Shown here one piece after another: positions 61,827 to 64,000 of a DNA stretch of 64,000 nt. This DNA is from Desulfopila sp. IMCC35006 (GTDB lineage: Bacteria; Desulfobacterota; Desulfobulbia; Desulfobulbales; Desulfocapsaceae): the NCBI RefSeq assembly GCF_005116645.1, contig NZ_SWCM01000005.1, forward strand, positions 62,001 through 126,000, written 5' to 3'. How positions within the stretch are numbered: the stretch's first letter is position 1; each line of letters opens with the position of its first letter. Below the pieces are notes generated by a model. The model saw only the letters and a program-made list of their open reading frames with translations, was not told where the DNA came from and made no database searches. A program made the translations under genes and the position numbers.

Positions 61827-62147
61827 CTATCTGCCTCCAAAAAGGATCATTAATTTTCAAAAACCCAGTTTGTGTAAATACAAACATTTGGTGAATTGTG
61901 TCAACAGGAATGACAAACACGCGCCGAACTGTTTCCCACCCCCGCGACTTTATACAATCGGCTGCTTGATCTTCCAGTCAACAAATGGTAAAAAATTCTC
62001 TTGTACCATACCGATTAATTCCTTGTTTTTTACAAAAAAACAAGCTGTCTTAAGGTACTTATCCCGGTTTTTTCTCCCGTGCACCGGGGTTAGATTCTCG
62101 CATTGTAACTCAATCCCGACGAACGGGACCTTTTGGCCTGAAATCCG
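61827..62147. other. Divergent intergenic region
   Basis: About 320 bp between the aminotransferase and the SPOR-domain gene. It contains the aminotransferase promoter at 61877-61904. The part from 61930 to 62147 has no convincing gene; an open frame there on the + strand lacks a ribosome-binding site. Confidence 0.5.
61877..61904 (-). promoter_or_regulatory. Candidate promoter of the aminotransferase gene
   Basis: On the - strand, consensus TTGACA (61904-61899) is followed after 16 bases by TGTATT (61882-61877), four of six -10 matches. The transcript would start about 45 bases before the ATG at 61826. Confidence 0.5.
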
Positions 62148-62978
62148 ATGAAAAAATTTATTGCCACTTTTTGCCTTCTGATCTGCGCTGTTGTCGTACT
62201 GCTCGCCTCCATCGATCTTGGGCCATACCTTGCTCCGGATAAAGCTGCGACAAAGGTAACAGAAAGCACAACCGGACAAGAGCCAGCTGTGGCAACCAAA
62301 GACATCAAGAACCCTGAACAAGCACCGCAGCTGCAGCAGATACAACCGGAAGAATCAATGCAGACGCTTCCCCCCGCACCGCCTGTTGACGAAATATTCC
62401 CAGAACAGGAACGAGTCGTTATGGCTCCCCCGAAAAAAACCGCTGCGGTTGCAGAAGAAAAAATTCCCGAGATCCCCCCGTCTCCCATCGAACTTGAGGT
62501 GACTGTCTTACCGGTCGGCGATTATCCGTTCTCAATTCTACTTGCGACTTTTCAGGAAAAGGACGCTGCCGAACGGGGGCTCTCATTATACCGGAAACAG
62601 GGTATTTCCGCATACTGGGTGAAGGTGCATCTCGGGGAAATGGGTATACGATATCGGTTATTCACCGGAACTTTTTCAACCATGCCTGAAGCTCAGCAAT
62701 ATCTGAAGCAAAGCGCACTGGTCGATAAGTTGATAAAACCAACCTATTATGCAGCCCGTGTGGGGGTGTTTACGGATAAAACCGAGCTGGCCGGGGCCTA
62801 TCGTAAAACCAGGCAGGCGGATGTCATTCCTTACATTCTCGGCACAACAAAGGGTGATTATTATCTGTATGTCGGTGCGTTTTATACCTACGTCGGCGCC
62901 ATCGATCAATGCCGCGAACTTGCGGCGGCAGGATTAACCTGCGAACCGGTCAAGCGTTCCACTGTCCCGCCGTATTAA
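62148..62978 (+). CDS. SPOR-domain membrane-anchored periplasmic protein
   Basis: 276 residues. A short positive start (MKK) and hydrophobic helix 'FIATFCLLICAVVVLLASI' anchor it in the inner membrane. A Pro/Gln-rich linker covers about residues 30-120. Two SPOR-like repeats follow: about 125-195 ('FSILLATFQEKDAAERGLSL', 'YRLFTGTFSTMPEAQQYL') and about 200-275 ('YYAARVGVFTDKTELAGAYR', 'YYLYVGAFYTYVGAIDQC'). SPOR domains bind denuded peptidoglycan glycan strands at the septum, so a cell-division or envelope role is likely. The second repeat is more divergent. Confidence 0.8.
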   Translation: MKKFIATFCLLICAVVVLLASIDLGPYLAPDKAATKVTESTTGQEPAVATKDIKNPEQAPQLQQIQPEESMQTLPPAPPVDEIFPEQERVVMAPPKKTAAVAEEKIPEIPPSPIELEVTVLPVGDYPFSILLATFQEKDAAERGLSLYRKQGISAYWVKVHLGEMGIRYRLFTGTFSTMPEAQQYLKQSALVDKLIKPTYYAARVGVFTDKTELAGAYRKTRQADVIPYILGTTKGDYYLYVGAFYTYVGAIDQCRELAAAGLTCEPVKRSTVPPY

Positions 62979-62984
62979 ACGGCA

Positions 62985-63007
62985 CGAATGGGGTCAGACC
63001 CCATTCG
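62985..63007. repeat. Intergenic palindrome, REP-like
   Basis: CGAATGGGGT (62985-62994) and ACCCCATTCG (62998-63007) form a perfect 10-bp stem with a CAG loop, in the 32-bp gap between convergent genes. 'GGGGTCAGACCCC' palindromes are scattered in many proteobacterial genomes. Without a U-tract it is a REP-type element that might also block convergent transcription. Confidence 0.6.
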
Positions 63008-63010
63008 CCA

Positions 63011-64000
63011 TCATCCTGTGCAGCAGATAGCTTCGTTCATCCGCCGCATCTCAGATTTCTTGCCGATGACCACAATGACATCGCCGGCGGTAAAAATCTC
63101 CCCCGGCCCGGGATTAAATATCATTTCTCCCGATTTTCTCTTAATGGCAACAATAATTACGCCAAAATCCAGGCGAAGATTACTGCCGACAACAGTCCGG
63201 CCGGTGATGGGTGAATCCTCAGGAATTATTGCCTCCTCCATCTGCAGACCGAGTTCCGTGTGCATCATGGCCTGGTCAAGCCAATCGACAACTGTTGGCT
63301 TGTGCAGGATCTCTGCCATTCTCCTGCCCCCCATCTGATACGGACAGACGACTCTGGACGCGCCGGCACGTAGCAGTTTGCTTTCGTTTTTCACATCAGA
63401 CGCCCTGGCCAGGATAAAAATATCCGGTCGAAGACCTTTGGCGGAAAGAGCGATAAAAACGTTGTCGGCATCCGAACTGACCGCGGTCACAAGTCCCTGG
63501 GCTCGATCGAGTCCGGCAGCAATCAAGGCTTCATCGGAGGTGGCATCCATATTCAGATACAGCGTATGATTGGCTTCAAGCTCGGCAATCGACTCCGGAT
63601 CCTGATCAATGACCACCAGAGGAATGTTTGCTGCGTCCAGCTCCCGCACAATTATAGAGCCTATCCTGCCGTAGCCACAAATAATGTAGTGTTTATCCAG
63701 TTCGGCAATCTGCTTTTCCAATTTTCTTCTCCCCAGAACTTTTCTCAGTTCACCTTCAACAAAAATGCGCGCAACCTGCCCAAGGGTATACGTCAAGAGG
63801 CTGATGCCCAGAATAATAATAATAATGGTGATAATTCTACCGATATGCGACAGGGGCTTAATTTCAGAAAAACCAACGGTACTGATGGTGATCAGTGTCA
63901 TATAGAAGGCCTCAAAAGGCGGCATATCTTCAAAAATGACGTAGCCGAAAGTACCAAACGTGATGGTTGCGATCAGGAGCAGGAGAGAGAGTTTCAGTTT
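63011..64000 (-). CDS. Two-TM potassium channel with RCK (TrkA-N/TrkA-C) domains (5' partial)
   Basis: The frame stays open to the right edge, so about 329 residues are visible and the N-terminus is missing; ATG 63925 lies within the pore region and is not the true start. Upstream in-frame codons encode a hydrophobic helix ending 'TFGTFGYVIFED'. The pore helix and filter follow ('FYMTLITISTVGFSEIKP', filter TVGF), then a second helix. A TrkA-N Rossmann domain ('YIICGYGRIGSIIVREL') and a TrkA-C domain ('VVGSNLRLDFGVIIVAI') complete an MthK/Kch-like channel gated by a ligand. It mediates K+ flux across the inner membrane. Confidence 0.88.
   Translation of the reverse strand, partial: KLKLSLLLLIATITFGTFGYVIFEDMPPFEAFYMTLITISTVGFSEIKPLSHIGRIITIIIIILGISLLTYTLGQVARIFVEGELRKVLGRRKLEKQIAELDKHYIICGYGRIGSIIVRELDAANIPLVVIDQDPESIAELEANHTLYLNMDATSDEALIAAGLDRAQGLVTAVSSDADNVFIALSAKGLRPDIFILARASDVKNESKLLRAGASRVVCPYQMGGRRMAEILHKPTVVDWLDQAMMHTELGLQMEEAIIPEDSPITGRTVVGSNLRLDFGVIIVAIKRKSGEMIFNPGPGEIFTAGDVIVVIGKKSEMRRMNEAICCTG

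Noticed and set aside
63011-63925. Complete TrkA-like protein starting at ATG 63925
   Set aside because: The frame continues to the window edge and encodes the first membrane helix, so the ATG is internal and the gene is truncated by the window.

Overview
The window fits a Gram-negative anaerobe, most likely a sulfate- or sulfur-metabolising member of the Desulfobacterota (Desulfobulbales-like). This rests on the combination of an NfnAB-type transhydrogenase beside a complete nuo operon with fused nuoCD, a glycyl radical enzyme with its two-cluster activase, a DsrE-family protein and two envelope-polysaccharide clusters. The taxonomic assignment is an inference; no rRNA or tRNA gene is present.

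Region 1 (2-20662, + strand) is a densely overlapping, visibly AT-richer surface-glycan cluster. It starts inside a multidomain glycosyltransferase/methyltransferase. It continues with a large GT-C-like membrane protein, a DPM1/GtrB-type GT2, a methyltransferase, GtrA, an extended SDR epimerase, a GMC oxidoreductase, an ArnC-type GT2, a sulfotransferase, two ArnE/ArnF-like half transporters flanking a hexapeptide acyltransferase, WecE, a DUF2079-like membrane protein, WecB, a GT4, a GT2 and a degenerate SDR. The content suggests two lipid-carrier-dependent side-chain glycosylation modules (Gtr-like and Arn-like) combined with unusual sugar tailoring by oxidation, sulfation, acylation and methylation.

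Region 2 (20709-29822, - strand) converges on region 1. Read in transcription order it encodes a WbpM/CapD-type 4,6-dehydratase, a Wzx-like flippase, a methyltransferase, a GT2, two GT4s, a WbpV-like SDR and a WbpL/WecA-like initiating transferase. This is a coherent set for starting an O-unit with a 2-acetamido-2,6-dideoxyhexose.

Region 3 (29830-35539, - strand) holds a U32 peptidase-family protein, a DsrE-like protein, a DOMON-like protein, a beta-CASP metallo-hydrolase, a Trm5-like methyltransferase and a cold shock protein. A strong intrinsic terminator sits between the cold shock gene and the Trm5-like gene and ends one base before the latter's first ATG.

Region 4 (36031-52519, + strand) is core energy metabolism: NfnA-NfnB, a 0.7 kb non-coding stretch with a candidate promoter, then nuoA-B-CD-E-F-G-H-I-J-K-L-M-N. 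The NuoG is short. A CBS-pair protein follows; its leader carries two copies of a 14-bp repeat and mutually exclusive hairpins.

Region 5 (53292-64000) holds an AGCS amino-acid/sodium symporter, an iron-type alcohol dehydrogenase, an iron-sulfur flavoprotein, a glycyl radical enzyme activase with a HypD-like glycyl radical enzyme, an aspartate/aromatic aminotransferase, a SPOR-domain protein, and a two-TM potassium channel with RCK domains that runs off the right edge. Terminators separate most convergent pairs, and several short palindromes resembling widely dispersed REP-type elements lie between genes.
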